Notes: a model not told the origin generated them from the sequence alone. A DNA stretch of 64,000 bases from Psychrobacillus sp. FSL K6-2836 (GCF_038003085.1 NZ_JBBOOM010000001.1:3658001-3722000); one strand, 5' to 3'. Shown: positions 44,036 through 54,837, numbered from the stretch's first letter. Numbers and translations: made by a program.

Positions 44036-44412
44036 ATGTAATAATTAAAGCAGAAGAACTTTCTGAGGTATTCAAATCATCAGGTATTAAAAGACCTTCA
44101 GATGATTTGAACAGACTGCAGCGCATGATTGAAAACTCAGGCGTTTTGATTACTGCTTGGGATAATCACCGACTTATTGGTGTCGCTAGGGCTATTACGG
44201 ATTACAGTTATTGTTGTTATCTATCAGATTTAGCTGTAAATAAAGATTATCAAAATAAGGGGATTGGCAGAGAACTTATACGGTTAGTACAAGAACAAAT
44301 TGGTGAAGAAGTTGCCTTATTACTTTTGTCTTCCCCTATTGCGATGGAATACTACCCCAAAATCGGTTTCGAAAAAATTGAGAATGGTTTTAAAATTGCA
44401 AGAAAGAGATAG
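44036..44412 (+). pseudogene. GNAT acetyltransferase with disrupted start
   Basis: The frame reads IIKAEELSEVFKSSGIKRP...LSDLAVNKDYQNKGIGRELI...YYPKIGFEKIENG, an almost full-length small GNAT with acetyl-CoA loop QNKGIG. It is open from 44017 but has no ATG, GTG or TTG until TTG at 44107, which would cut off the first strand and helix. An ATG at 44036 is followed at once by TAA; one extra base there would restore the frame. So it is either a recent one-base frameshift or starts at an unusual codon (ATT 44044). A terminator follows at 44420. Confidence 0.55.
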
Positions 44413-44419
44413 TACCTTC

Positions 44420-44446
44420 GAAGTGGCTTATGGTCACTTCTTTTTT
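44420..44446 (+). terminator. Terminator after the GNAT gene
   Basis: An 8-bp stem with one G-T pair (GAAGTGGC with GTCACTTC) followed by six T. Confidence 0.75.
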
Positions 44447-44724
44447 ATTCCTTATTGTTCTAACCTGCGTCGATAGTTTAAGTGCATTTCTTCACAATCT
44501 CTATAATTTTACTTACATAAATATCATATGAGATCTCTAGGAAATATACAGTGGAAAGGCGGCGATTTTTATTAATTTATTGATAAAGAGTCAAACTTTT
44601 TTACAAAGCTATAAATGAGTAATAGCACATTCTAGAATAGTGTTGGCAAGCAGAATATTCACTAAGGAGCAAATAAGGGTGGCAGAAAACAGTGGAAATG
44701 TTAGAGGCATACAGGAACAAAACA

Positions 44725-44766
44725 AAAAAAGAGTCGTTCAAAATTTAACTTTGAACGACTTTTTTA
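44725..44766 (-). terminator. Bidirectional terminator after the SET-domain gene
   Basis: A perfect 11-bp stem, 44732-44742 with 44750-44760, with A-run on the left and T-run on the right, so it works in both directions. It lies 51 bases after the SET gene stop. The rest of 44447-44816 shows no gene I can support. Confidence 0.8.
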
Positions 44767-44816
44767 CAATTATTGGTATGCTGAAGAAAATTGAATTTGC
44801 GAGAACTTTTTACACA

Positions 44817-45200
44817 TTATTTCTCTTCTTTGTTAAACCACAGTTCATCTTTGTTATCAATGTCACCATTGTAATTGATAAGAATTTCATCTCCTGCTTT
44901 TATATCTGTATAAGCATAGAAGTCAAATGTGTGATTATTAAAGTTAATCTCATACATTCCATTAGGTTCATAAGAATGGTTAAACAACATACCATAACCT
45001 AGAAGGATAGCTGAATGATTTATCCCATACTCAAAAGCATAATCACCAAGTATGGTTTGCTCGATGTGTTGATGCTGGTCATTTGGATACGCAATGACAG
45101 GAGCTTCATGGAAAAGCTCTCCTTTTTTGATATCACATGTAGCAAATACGCCTCTATTGAATTCTCCATCACTTAATGGAGATGATTTTACCTCAATCAT
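44817..45200 (-). CDS. SET-domain protein (putative protein lysine methyltransferase)
   Basis: A 127-residue protein that is little more than a SET domain. GVFATCDIKKGELF (near residue 18), the pseudoknot motif MLFNHSYEPNGMY (NHSxxPN near 73) and GDEILINYNG (near 104) are the classic SET features for SAM-dependent lysine methylation. The ATG at 45200 follows AGTAGG by nine bases and is preferred to the GTG at 45218. The substrate is unknown. Small stand-alone SET proteins are uncommon but real in bacteria. Confidence 0.78.
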   Translation of the reverse strand: MIEVKSSPLSDGEFNRGVFATCDIKKGELFHEAPVIAYPNDQHQHIEQTILGDYAFEYGINHSAILLGYGMLFNHSYEPNGMYEINFNNHTFDFYAYTDIKAGDEILINYNGDIDNKDELWFNKEEK

Positions 45201-45341
45201 GTTAGTTCGCCTACTCACTTTTAAAATATTCTTTCTAACTGTAACATTAAATTGAACATTATGCTCTTTTTTATTTGATGTGAGAATAGTGAGTTATAAG
45301 TGACCCGTTTAATGTGATAAGAAAAATCGCAAAAGATACAA

Positions 45342-45588
45342 GGTCCTATAAGATCAAAACCTATTTCTATTGTTTTCGAAGGGTACGAATAATCGTTTTG
45401 CTATATTTCCACTTGAATAACAGAAAATCTATTTCTATCATCTAATTCAATTGCAATTACTAAAGGCTTATTAACTTTAACTAATGCTATATTTAGGGTG
45501 ATAGAAACTGTAGGGCACTACTCACATAATTAATTGTAGTAGAAATGTGGCGACTATGAAGCTGGGGTTCACTGTACTATTTTTATAT
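45342..45588 (-). repeat. Family A repeat, copy 4 (eroded, minus strand)
   Basis: Read on the minus strand it starts TATAAAAATAGTACAGTGAAC just after the PBP terminator and ends with a recognisable core tail: 45407-45342 matches the TATAG.AAAACG...CTTCG.AAA..ATAGAAA.AGGTTTTGATCTTA..GGACC segment of copies 2 and 3. The hairpin part is lost. It fills the gap between the SET and PBP genes. Confidence 0.65.
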
Positions 45589-45597
45589 TTTTTATTC

Positions 45598-45631
45598 AAA
45601 AAAGCCCAATTCTAAATAGAATTGGGCTTTT
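45598..45631 (-). terminator. Terminator of the class A PBP gene
   Basis: A perfect 14-bp stem (45600-45613 with 45618-45631), loop AAAT, seven T on the minus strand. Confidence 0.9.
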
Positions 45632-45652
45632 CGATATTTCAATGTGTTTTAA

Positions 45653-48583
45653 TTATTCCCCGCCTTCACCCGGAGAGGATGGTTCTTCCTCTACCGGAGG
45701 AGTGACAGGATTTTCTTCAACAGGTGGAACAATTGGATCTATAATAGGAGGTATCACGGGATTCTCTTCATTCTCTTCTGGTGCTGTTGGTGGAACCACT
45801 TGCTCCGGTGGTTCTGCAGCCTCTATGGATACAATATTAGATGATCCAGATTCTAATCCAGTGATATCCACAGCAACAGCGATAAATTGACCTGCTCGAT
45901 TAATAGGTAAACTATTTCCGGCAGCTTCTTTGCTAGAAGAAATCAGTGCTCTTTGTCCATTTCCGACTTCATACACTCGGTACCCGACAACATCTGCAGA
46001 AGTGGATTTAGACCAAGTCATTGTACCATTAGTCATTGTTGCTGTTACTGTAGCTGGTGGACTTCCGTCAGCATTATATACTTCCTCAGAAACTACATTT
46101 CCTCCAAATGCAGATTTTGTAGGGAAGAGCTTAGAAGCGTTGCCTCCGAATTTGCCAAGCATACGCTTGATAAAGTCTTCGTTTACTCCATAACCACCAC
46201 TTACAACAAATTCACCAGGTGTAGTATCGAGCGCGCGATATCTGTTTCCATTTATCTCTACGTAAGAAGAAGAGATTAGGCTATCATCTTTTGCGGTTGG
46301 TAATAAGACAGCCGCGTTAAATAAATCAGACTTCACTAAACCAGCTTGAGAACATGCGTCTGAAACTGCTAATCCAGAAATTCCACAGAAGGATCTAGTA
46401 ACGACTCCTTCAGGAGCTGTAAAGTTAGTAGAGGCATCTACTAGTTCAGGATTTACATCATACATAGCGTTCATCATATTAGACCAGAACATATTGATAC
46501 GTACACTAGGGTGATTGTAACGATTATTCATATAATATAATGTTTGCGTATCATCTCCATAACCCAACCAAACTCCTAAAGAAATATTTGGGTTATAGCC
46601 TACTAGCCATGAATCATTATGATTTTGTGTCGTACCCGTTTTTGCAGCAAAATCAGATTGGAATTTCAATCTAGAGTTTGCTAATTTTGCAGTCCCTTTA
46701 GACAGTACATCTCTTAACATATCAGTAGTAATATAGGAAGTAGCGGCACTAAACACGGGTACAGGTTCCACTTCATGTTGATAGATTATATTACCGTCTA
46801 CATCTTCAATTTTTTCTATCATATAAGCATCGATAAACTGACCATTATTTGCAAATGTTCCGAATGCGTTTGTGTTTTCCTCTAGTGTTGCACCATTTGT
46901 CATTCCACCTATGGAAAGTGCATGATTGGCATACTCATTTTCTTCGATATGCTCAAATCCCATTTTTGTTAAGAAGTCAGTAGGCTTGCGATCCATGATT
47001 AAATCGTATAACCGAATAGTTGACAAGTTTTGAGATGTTGTTAAAGCATCCCGAGCAGAAATAATGCCTAGCTCTTGTTCAGTTGTATAGTTAGATGGAG
47101 ATTTCGCCCATGTGGTACTACTTAAATTTTCCAGCTTTAGATCGACTACTGGACTACCTGCACCTATTACTCCGTATTCTATTGCTGGAGCATATACTAG
47201 CAGTGGCTTAATCGTAGAACCTATTGGTCTAATACCTTGTGTAGCACTATTTTGAGCTTCAATCCTATGATCTCGTCCACCTAAAAATGAAAGAATTTTA
47301 CCAGTGCCATTCTCTATTAGCATCCCACCGACTTGAACAGGGAAGTCTTTTAAAACTATCTCTCCTGAATCCTCATCTTTTACTTCCTTTTGGAAGGTAT
47401 GACCATAATATTCGAATTCATCTCTCACTTTTAACATAGCTTCATACATGTCTTTATTAATAGTAGTGTAGATACGATAACCATCAGTACTAATTGAACG
47501 TTGTGCTAAAATCTCATATTTCTCATATAGTCTATCTTCTTTATCTAATCTGGCAGGATCAATTGAATCTGCCTCTGCAAACTTATCTCTTAAAATATCT
47601 TTGACTCTATTTTCAATTTCTGTTGTCAACCAAGGATATTTATCCTGAGGGAGCATTTCCGGCTCTCTAAAATCTTTAGTAATATCATAGCTAACAGCAT
47701 TATTATATTCTTCATCCGTAATATAACCAGTTTCATTCATCCGGAATAGAACAGTCTTCATCCGTTCAATACCAAGCTGTAGAGCTTTTCCTTCTTTAAT
47801 CTCTCCACCTTGTCGAAATGGCGTGTAAGCAAATGGAGCTTGTGGAATACCAGCAATATAGGCTGCTTGAGGTAATGTAAGATCCTTTGCTTTAATATTA
47901 AATATTCCATTTGCCGCGGTTTCTATCCCTGCAATATTTCTACCATTAGAATTTCTCCCATAAGGGATAATATTTAGATATGATTCTAGTATTTCATCTT
48001 TGTTCATAAAGTGTTCTAAACGCATAGCTAATAATATCTCTTTAGCCTTACGTTCATAAGAAACTTCGTTTGTTAAAATTTGGTTTTTGATCAATTGTTG
48101 TGTTAATGTGGATCCACCAGTTTGTGTATCAGAATTTGATACATCTTGAAGTAATCCGCGGAAGATAGCTTTTGGAACAATTCCATTATGCACTTCAAAA
48201 TATTCATCCTCAGTTGCAAGGACTGCATCAATTACAAAAGGAGAAACTTCTGATAATTTTGTTTCTGTTCTTTCTAAGTCAGTGCGCAATTTACCTAAAT
48301 ATACATCTCCAGCAAAATAGACTTCAGATGTCTCTTCATAATTAAATACAGCACTTCGCATTTCGTCCTTATCACGAAGCGGTTCTTCTTTTACTAATGA
48401 AGCAAAATAACCTGCGCCGACAGATAAACCGAATACTCCGAGTGTCAGGAGTCCGACAATAAAAAGTAAACATAAATTCCATATTACACTAGAGGATACT
48501 CTTAATCCCTTAGCCCATTTAGTAGACTCCCACTTATCAATTTTATCTTTAAATATCTGTATTTTTTCTAGCCATTTCTTCAT
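45653..48583 (-). CDS. Class A penicillin-binding protein (transglycosylase/transpeptidase)
   Basis: A bifunctional peptidoglycan synthase of 976 residues, anchored by one N-terminal helix (about 33-60). The GT51 domain shows ATEDEYFEVHNG with the catalytic glutamate, and GGSTLTQQLIKN. The transpeptidase has PIGSTIKPL (SxxK), TSQNLS (SxN) and AAKTGTTQ (KTG). After it comes a fibronectin type III-like domain (near 845-920) and a tail rich in proline, glutamate and valine, probably in the wall. It is a PBP1A/PBP2D-like type; a unique B. subtilis counterpart is not assigned. GGGGGG precedes the ATG. It is divergent from tyrS. Confidence 0.93.
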   Translation of the reverse strand: MKKWLEKIQIFKDKIDKWESTKWAKGLRVSSSVIWNLCLLFIVGLLTLGVFGLSVGAGYFASLVKEEPLRDKDEMRSAVFNYEETSEVYFAGDVYLGKLRTDLERTETKLSEVSPFVIDAVLATEDEYFEVHNGIVPKAIFRGLLQDVSNSDTQTGGSTLTQQLIKNQILTNEVSYERKAKEILLAMRLEHFMNKDEILESYLNIIPYGRNSNGRNIAGIETAANGIFNIKAKDLTLPQAAYIAGIPQAPFAYTPFRQGGEIKEGKALQLGIERMKTVLFRMNETGYITDEEYNNAVSYDITKDFREPEMLPQDKYPWLTTEIENRVKDILRDKFAEADSIDPARLDKEDRLYEKYEILAQRSISTDGYRIYTTINKDMYEAMLKVRDEFEYYGHTFQKEVKDEDSGEIVLKDFPVQVGGMLIENGTGKILSFLGGRDHRIEAQNSATQGIRPIGSTIKPLLVYAPAIEYGVIGAGSPVVDLKLENLSSTTWAKSPSNYTTEQELGIISARDALTTSQNLSTIRLYDLIMDRKPTDFLTKMGFEHIEENEYANHALSIGGMTNGATLEENTNAFGTFANNGQFIDAYMIEKIEDVDGNIIYQHEVEPVPVFSAATSYITTDMLRDVLSKGTAKLANSRLKFQSDFAAKTGTTQNHNDSWLVGYNPNISLGVWLGYGDDTQTLYYMNNRYNHPSVRINMFWSNMMNAMYDVNPELVDASTNFTAPEGVVTRSFCGISGLAVSDACSQAGLVKSDLFNAAVLLPTAKDDSLISSSYVEINGNRYRALDTTPGEFVVSGGYGVNEDFIKRMLGKFGGNASKLFPTKSAFGGNVVSEEVYNADGSPPATVTATMTNGTMTWSKSTSADVVGYRVYEVGNGQRALISSSKEAAGNSLPINRAGQFIAVAVDITGLESGSSNIVSIEAAEPPEQVVPPTAPEENEENPVIPPIIDPIVPPVEENPVTPPVEEEPSSPGEGGE

Positions 48584-48646
48584 TCAGTTTTCCCCCCTAA
48601 ATCATGAATTATTATACCATAAGCACATATTGTTAGACGATAGTTA

Positions 48647-48674
48647 TTGACATACAACGTAGATTAGGTAAAAT
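48647..48674 (+). promoter_or_regulatory. Sigma-A promoter of tyrS
   Basis: TTGACA (48647-48652), 16-base spacer, TAAAAT (48669-48674), just upstream of the T-box leader. Confidence 0.65.
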
Positions 48675-48689
48675 AGGTATATATTTTAA

Positions 48690-48909
48690 CGAAGAAAAGT
48701 CCGAAGTAGTGTTTATGCATACTGTCAAGAGAGCTAGCGGTTGGTGAGAGCTAGTCAGTGTATAAAAGCGAATTACAGGCTTGGAGTTAAACGTACTCAC
48801 AACGATACAGTGATTGAAGCGGAGGGAGTAAATCCTTCAAGCTGGGTGGTACCGCGCTAATTGATTAAAGCGTCCCTGCATGATTTATATCATGTAGGGA
48901 CTTTTTTTA
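48690..48909 (+). promoter_or_regulatory. Tyrosine T-box riboswitch leader of tyrS
   Basis: The Stem I motifs (AGAGAGCTAGCGG, TTGGTGAGAGCTAG), specifier TAC at 48774-48776, T-box GGGTGGTACCGCG (48844-48856) and terminator 48872-48884 with 48889-48901 plus seven T are all present in order. Uncharged tRNA-Tyr should favour readthrough into tyrS. Confidence 0.95.
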
Positions 48910-48928
48910 TTTTAAGGAGGTAGGATAA

Positions 48929-50191
<1,263 letters not shown>

Positions 50192-50194
50192 GAT

Positions 50195-50236
50195 AAAAGC
50201 TACTTCCCAATACTACAAGGGGAAGTAGCTTTTTAC
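50195..50236 (+). terminator. Terminator of tyrS
   Basis: A perfect 14-bp stem, 50195-50208 with 50220-50233, ending in T. It probably also ends the small convergent gene at 50241. Confidence 0.88.
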
Positions 50237-50240
50237 GTTT

Positions 50241-50405
50241 TTAAAAACCTCCACGCTCATCTATGTGATGATTGTTCTGACCATCCTTTACTTGAAGCTG
50301 TTTCTTCTGCTGTTCATCTAGCTTTTGATACTCCAGATAATTTTCACCTGTAACATTATTTTTATTCTTCTTATTAGGCGAATTAAATGATTTACCCATT
50401 TTCAT
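50241..50405 (-). CDS. Tiny hydrophilic protein of 54 residues
   Basis: On the minus strand, GGAGGG seven bases before an ATG opens a 54-codon frame starting MKMGKSFNSPNKKNKNN, followed by GENYLEYQKLDEQQKKQ and ending HIDERGGF. The strong ribosome-binding site, the terminator right after the stop and the asparagine, lysine and glutamine-rich, cysteine-free composition support a real gene. The style resembles small spore or competence-era proteins of bacilli, but I do not recognise it. Confidence 0.65.
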   Translation of the reverse strand: MKMGKSFNSPNKKNKNNVTGENYLEYQKLDEQQKKQLQVKDGQNNHHIDERGGF

Positions 50406-50602
50406 ATTAAACCCTCCAATTTCTTAAAAGTTCCTCGTTAGTATTGACCAGTTTTGTTTAAATAGTCACAAATTTAACAAGAAAACGAAAAAAGAAAACA
50501 TTATTAGTTAAAAAAGAGCATGAAATAGGTTAAAATGAAACTTGAGACAAAAGTTTGGATTTAAATATAGTTTTTTATTATTGGATTGAGGGGACGTTCG
50601 CA

Positions 50603-50857
50603 GTGAGTGCAAAGAGATATGTATTACATCATTTTGATGATTTTTTTGTTGTTCTATTTGAAAAGGATAATAAAGCAAATAAATTAGTCATCTTAAAAGA
50701 TAAATTTACGGTAAATGCAAAAGAGGGAGATTTATTAGAGGTGGAAGTCAACCAAGATAAATCTGGCTATAATTTTAAAATGCTAGAAGAAGAAGCAGAT
50801 AATACGAAACAAAGATTATTGGATTTAATAGAGAATATGAAAAAAGGTAACGACTGA
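50603..50857 (+). CDS. DUF3006-like small protein
   Basis: An 84-residue protein, beta-rich in the first 55 residues (RYVLHHFDDFFVVLFEKDNKANKLVILKDKF) with a helical acidic tail. This is the DUF3006 pattern, often found next to metallo-beta-lactamase-type ComEC relatives, though none is here. The GTG at 50603 with GAGGGG nine bases upstream is preferred to the TTG at 50555. The function is unknown. Confidence 0.7.
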   Translation: MSAKRYVLHHFDDFFVVLFEKDNKANKLVILKDKFTVNAKEGDLLEVEVNQDKSGYNFKMLEEEADNTKQRLLDLIENMKKGND

Positions 50858-50916
50858 AAATAAATTAAAGCCAATTGTGGAAGCGTAAACATTTGGAGTA
50901 ATAGAATAAGTTTGCC

Positions 50917-50976
50917 AAAACACCTTTAAGTTGTAAAAGAGGGATAATTTATCCAAAACAACTTTGAGGTGTTTTT
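50917..50976 (+). terminator. Terminator after the DUF3006-like gene
   Basis: AAAACACCT...AAGTTGT (50917-50934) pairs with ACAACTT..AGGTGTTTT (50958-50975) at 16 of 18 positions, with a small inner GGATAA/TTATCC palindrome. The remainder of 50977-51131 has a 50-codon hydrophobic frame (50975-51127) that I do not count as a gene. Confidence 0.7.
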
Positions 50977-51131
50977 GCTGTGTAAACATTTTATAGTTTT
51001 AGCTTTATTTGTATTGGTTTCTATTTTTACTTTTATAATTCCCCTGGTGTTTCGTAATAAAAATAATCAATCAAAAATCTATCAATTTCTAAGGAACGGG
51101 AGATTTTTTTACCTTATACTCAAATGATTCT

Positions 51132-51187
51132 TTGACCGTTTGAATGAAGATGAATATAATAAATATAACAATCAAATAAACATTTGA
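51132..51187 (+). promoter_or_regulatory. cadCA promoter and CadC operator
   Basis: TTGACC (51132-51137), 17-base spacer, TATAAT (51155-51160) form a near-consensus sigma-A promoter. Just downstream TCAAAT (51172-51177) and ATTTGA (51182-51187) make the inverted repeat TCAAAT-N4-ATTTGA, as in the known CadC operator of plasmid pI258, placed so that bound CadC would block transcription start. SD AAAGGGGAG follows. Confidence 0.85.
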
Positions 51188-51206
51188 ATAAAAGGGGAGA
51201 ACTAAT

Positions 51207-51566
51207 TTGAATAAAGACGTATGTGAAGTAACTTGTATAGATGAAGGAAAGGTGAAAAGTGTCCAAAATCAACTCTCAGGTCAAAATCATATGGAAGTGG
51301 CCAAAATATTTAAGGCATTGTCAGATGATACTAGAATAAAAATTGCATATGCATTGTCCCTAGAAGAATTATGTGTATGTGATGTGGCAAACATTGTTGG
51401 ATCTACTACTGCAACAGCTTCGCATCATTTAAGATTATTAAAAAATCTTGGTGTAGCAAAATACCGTAAAGAAGGCAAGCTAGTGTTTTATTCATTGGAT
51501 GATGAACATGTAAAGGAACTAATAAAATTAGCGTATGAACATCAGAAGGAGGTTGTTGGAGTTTGA
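51207..51566 (+). CDS. cadC: CadC, ArsR/SmtB-family metal-sensing repressor
   Basis: A 119-residue winged-helix repressor that leaves DNA when it binds cadmium, lead or zinc. The four cysteine ligands of CadC are present: Cys6 and Cys10 in the N-terminal arm and Cys56/Cys58 in ELCVCDV; the recognition helix is [15 protein letters not shown] start with AAAGGGGAG seven bases upstream. Its stop overlaps the TTG of cadA, so both are coupled. Confidence 0.94.
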   Translation: MNKDVCEVTCIDEGKVKSVQNQLSGQNHMEVAKIFKALSDDTRIKIAYALSLEELCVCDVANIVGSTTATASHHLRLLKNLGVAKYRKEGKLVFYSLDDEHVKELIKLAYEHQKEVVGV

Positions 51567-53965
51567 GTGAAGCTACAAAATCTTCGGAAGAAAAAAATGT
51601 TTATCGTGTTGAGGGTTTTTCATGTGCAAACTGTGCTGGAAAGTTTGAAAGAAACGTAAAGGAACTTCCTGGAGTTCAGGATGCAAAAGTAAACTTTGGG
51701 GCTTCTAAAATCTCCGTTTACGGGGAAGTAACTGTTGAGGAACTTGAAAAAGCTGGAGCTTTTGAGAATCTTAAAGTAGCCTCAGAAAAACCAAAACGAC
51801 AACTAAAACCTATTCCAACTGGTGGAGATACTGTTTATCGAGTAGAAGGCTTTTCATGTGCAAACTGTGCAGGGAAATTTGAACGTAATGTAAAAGAAAT
51901 ATCTGGTGTTCAAGACGCAAAAGTAAATTTTGGGGCATCTAAAATCTCTGTCACTGGAGAGGTTTCAATTGAAGAATTGGAAAAGGCAGGAGCATTTGAA
52001 AACCTTAAAGTATCTTTAAATACACCTAGTTACGCATCTACACCATATGAAAAGGGTAAAGAACCTACAGAAAAGAAAATTCCATTCTACAAAAAACATA
52101 GCACTTTGTTGTACGCTACATTATTCATCGTATTTGGCTATCTATCGCAATACGTAAATGGCGAAGATAACCTCATCACTTCCTTATTATTTGTTGCTTC
52201 CGTTGTAATTGGAGGTTTCTCTTTGTTCAAAGTAGGTTTTCAAAATTTAACTCGCTTTGACTTTGATATGAAGACTTTGATGACTATTGCGGTGATTGGG
52301 GCAGCGATAATAGGTGAGTGGGCTGAAGCGTCCGTCGTAGTAATTCTCTTTGCGATTAGTGAAGCACTTGAACGTTTCTCGATGGAAAAAGCGAGACAAT
52401 CTATCCGATCGTTGATGGATATTGCTCCAAAAGAAGCACTAGTAAAAAGAAATGGCCAAGAAATAATGATTCATGTGGAAGATATAGCGATTGGTGACAT
52501 TATGATTGTCAAACCCGGACAAAAGATTGCCATGGATGGTACGGTTGTTTCTGGTTATTCAGCCGTAAATCAAGCTCCTATTACAGGTGAGTCAGTTCCA
52601 GTTGCTAAGACGATTGAAGATGAAGTATTTGCAGGTACATTAAATGAAGAGGGTATACTTGAGGTAGAGATCACCAAACTTGTAGAAGATACAACAATAT
52701 CTAAAATTATTCACCTTGTAGAGGAAGCACAAGGTGAACGCGCCCCTGCCCAAGCCTTTATTGATAAGTTTGCAAAATATTATACTCCAATTATTATAGT
52801 GATTGCAGCCCTGGTTGCTGTAGTACCTCCATTATTCTTTGATGGTGGGTGGGAAACTTGGGTTTACCAAGGGTTATCTGTTCTCGTTGTTGGCTGTCCT
52901 TGTGCACTAGTAATATCGACTCCTATTTCTATTGTATCTGCCATAGGAAATGCAGCCAAAAAAGGTGTGCTTATTAAAGGCGGTATTTATCTAGAAGAAA
53001 TGGGTGGTTTAAAAGCCATTGCATTTGATAAAACAGGTACTTTAACTAAAGGAGTCCCAGTAGTAACTGATTTTATCGTATTAAATAGTCAAACAGATGA
53101 AAAAGAATTGCTATCGATCGTTACGGCATTAGAATATCATTCACAACATCCTCTTGCATCAGCAATCATGAAAAAAGCGGCAGAGGAGAAAGTTTCTTAT
53201 TCTAATGTCACGGTAGAGAGTTTCTCATCTATTACAGGTAAAGGTATCAGGGGAAGTGTCAATGGTAGTACCTATTACATTGGGAGTCCAAAACTATTTA
53301 GGGAATTAACAACCTCAAATTTTGAAGAAAGCTTAGTGAACAATGTAACAACACTTCAAAACCAAGGTAAAACAGCAATGGTAATTGGAACAGAAAGAGA
53401 GATTCTAGGCATCATTGCGGTAGCAGATGAAGTACGTGAATCAAGTAAGGAAATCATGCAAAAGCTACATCAACTTGGAATCAAAAAGACGATTATGCTT
53501 ACAGGTGATAATTTAGGTACGGCTAATGCGATCGGTAACCACGTCGGAGTTTCAGAAATCCAAGCAGAGTTGATGCCGCAGGATAAGTTGGATTTTATCA
53601 AGCAATTGAGATCCGAGTATGGCAAAGTAGCGATGGTCGGAGATGGCGTTAATGATGCCCCTGCACTTGCTGCATCCACTGTTGGAATTGCTATGGGTGG
53701 TGCTGGAACTGATACAGCATTAGAAACTGCTGACGTAGCACTTATGGGGGATGATTTAAAAAAACTTCCATTTACTATAAAACTTAGTCGTAAAGCTCTA
53801 AATATTATTAAAGCTAACATTATTTTCGCCATTGGTATTAAACTAATTGCTTTACTCTTGGTAATACCAGGTTGGTTAACCCTTTGGATTGCCATAGCAT
53901 CAGATATGGGTGCAACCCTTGTGGTAGCCTTAAATAGTTTACGTTTGATGCGAGTAAAAGAATAG
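51563..53965 (+). CDS. cadA: Cadmium/zinc-exporting P1B-type ATPase CadA with duplicated metal-binding domain
   Basis: An 800-residue heavy-metal efflux pump in the cytoplasmic membrane. Two N-terminal HMA domains have CANC at Cys21/24 and Cys99/102; the two are almost identical over about 55 residues, suggesting recent duplication. Then come eight-helix-type membrane segments, PITGES (actuator), [11 protein letters not shown] (CPC of Cd/Zn pumps), DKTGTLTKG (phosphorylated aspartate), HSQHPLAS and [13 protein letters not shown] start overlapping cadC. Confidence 0.95.
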   Translation: MSEATKSSEEKNVYRVEGFSCANCAGKFERNVKELPGVQDAKVNFGASKISVYGEVTVEELEKAGAFENLKVASEKPKRQLKPIPTGGDTVYRVEGFSCANCAGKFERNVKEISGVQDAKVNFGASKISVTGEVSIEELEKAGAFENLKVSLNTPSYASTPYEKGKEPTEKKIPFYKKHSTLLYATLFIVFGYLSQYVNGEDNLITSLLFVASVVIGGFSLFKVGFQNLTRFDFDMKTLMTIAVIGAAIIGEWAEASVVVILFAISEALERFSMEKARQSIRSLMDIAPKEALVKRNGQEIMIHVEDIAIGDIMIVKPGQKIAMDGTVVSGYSAVNQAPITGESVPVAKTIEDEVFAGTLNEEGILEVEITKLVEDTTISKIIHLVEEAQGERAPAQAFIDKFAKYYTPIIIVIAALVAVVPPLFFDGGWETWVYQGLSVLVVGCPCALVISTPISIVSAIGNAAKKGVLIKGGIYLEEMGGLKAIAFDKTGTLTKGVPVVTDFIVLNSQTDEKELLSIVTALEYHSQHPLASAIMKKAAEEKVSYSNVTVESFSSITGKGIRGSVNGSTYYIGSPKLFRELTTSNFEESLVNNVTTLQNQGKTAMVIGTEREILGIIAVADEVRESSKEIMQKLHQLGIKKTIMLTGDNLGTANAIGNHVGVSEIQAELMPQDKLDFIKQLRSEYGKVAMVGDGVNDAPALAASTVGIAMGGAGTDTALETADVALMGDDLKKLPFTIKLSRKALNIIKANIIFAIGIKLIALLLVIPGWLTLWIAIASDMGATLVVALNSLRLMRVKE

Positions 53966-53969
53966 AGAG

Positions 53970-53999
53970 AAGGGCTTTCCATATGGGAAAGCCCTTTTA
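53970..53999 (+). terminator. Terminator of cadCA
   Basis: An 11-bp stem, 53970-53980 with 53986-53996, ending in TTTT. Confidence 0.85.
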
Positions 54000-54161
54000 G
54001 CTGACAATACCTTTCTTAGCTACAACTGCTTTTACTTTAATAACTGTTACCATAACAAGAGGAAAACCACTTACATATCCCTGTACATACGGGCCACTAA
54101 TAATTTATGTTAGCTTTAATAACTTGCTTTTTAATGCTTAATCCTGCATTGTTGTGAAAAT

Positions 54162-54215
54162 AAAAAAACCTCCAAAACCCTGTGTTATCAAGGTTTCGAA
54201 GGCTTTTAATATTAC
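54162..54215 (-). terminator. Terminator of rpsD
   Basis: On the minus strand CCTTCGAAACC pairs with GGGTTTTGGAGG (with a mismatch) and is followed by a run of T. The 54000-54160 stretch holds only a short frame without a start. Confidence 0.7.
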
Positions 54216-54234
54216 TCTTTGCAGAGCAATAATA

Positions 54235-54837
54235 TTAACGAGAGTAGAACTCAACGATTAGTGCTTCATTGATTTCAGCAGATAGTTCTCCGCGTTCTGG
54301 ATTACGAACGAAAGTACCTACTTTGTTGTCTGCGTCAAAAGTTAAGTATTCTGGTACGAAGTTATTAACTTCGATAGATTCGTTTACAACGTCAAGGTTT
54401 TGAGATTTTTCACGAAGAGAAATTTCTTGACCTGCTTTAAGACGGAATGAAGGAATATCAACGCGTTTACCATCAACCATTACGTGACCGTGGTTTACTA
54501 ATTGACGTGCTCCACGACGTGTACGAGCAAGACCTAAACGGTATACAATATTATCAAGGCGAGTTTCAAGAAGGATCATGAAGTTTTCACCATGTTTACC
54601 TTGCATTTTACCAGCTCTATCAAATAATGTACGGAATTGACGTTCGTTTACACCATAAGTGTGACGAAGTTTTTGTTTTTCTTGTAATTGAAGACCGTAC
54701 TCAGTTAATTTTTTGCGTTGGTTAGGACCGTGTTGTCCTGGTGCGTAAGGGCGTTTTTCTAATTCTTTACCAGTACCGCTTAGTGAAATACCAAGACGAC
54801 GTGATAATTTCCATGATGGACCTGTATAACGAGACAT
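54235..54837 (-). CDS. rpsD: 30S ribosomal protein S4
   Basis: Primary 16S rRNA-binding ribosomal protein, 200 residues. It starts [21 protein letters not shown] and carries the S4 RNA-binding domain near residues 91-155 ([27 protein letters not shown]). The N-terminal zinc-type cysteines of some S4 proteins are absent, as in B. subtilis. The ATG at 54837 with GGAGGAG is clear; the longer frame from 54927 is leader. It is monocistronic. Confidence 0.97.
   Translation of the reverse strand: MSRYTGPSWKLSRRLGISLSGTGKELEKRPYAPGQHGPNQRKKLTEYGLQLQEKQKLRHTYGVNERQFRTLFDRAGKMQGKHGENFMILLETRLDNIVYRLGLARTRRGARQLVNHGHVMVDGKRVDIPSFRLKAGQEISLREKSQNLDVVNESIEVNNFVPEYLTFDADNKVGTFVRNPERGELSAEINEALIVEFYSR

Noticed and set aside
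44640..45002. Plus-strand frame of 120 residues opposite the SET gene
   Set aside because: Runs through a bidirectional terminator and then antisense to the SET-domain gene; the first 40 codons show no recognisable family.
50975..51127. 50-codon hydrophobic frame (TTG start) before cadC
   Set aside because: It begins inside a terminator stem and has a poor start context; a real small membrane peptide is possible but not supported.
53470..53982. Antisense frame of 170 residues opposite the end of cadA
   Set aside because: Mirror of a conserved P-type ATPase region; serine/isoleucine-rich composition typical of antisense frames.
54004..54112. Minus-strand frame of about 35 codons (ISGPYVQGYVSGFPL...) between cadA and rpsD
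   Set aside because: There is no start codon after the preceding stop; at most a gene remnant.
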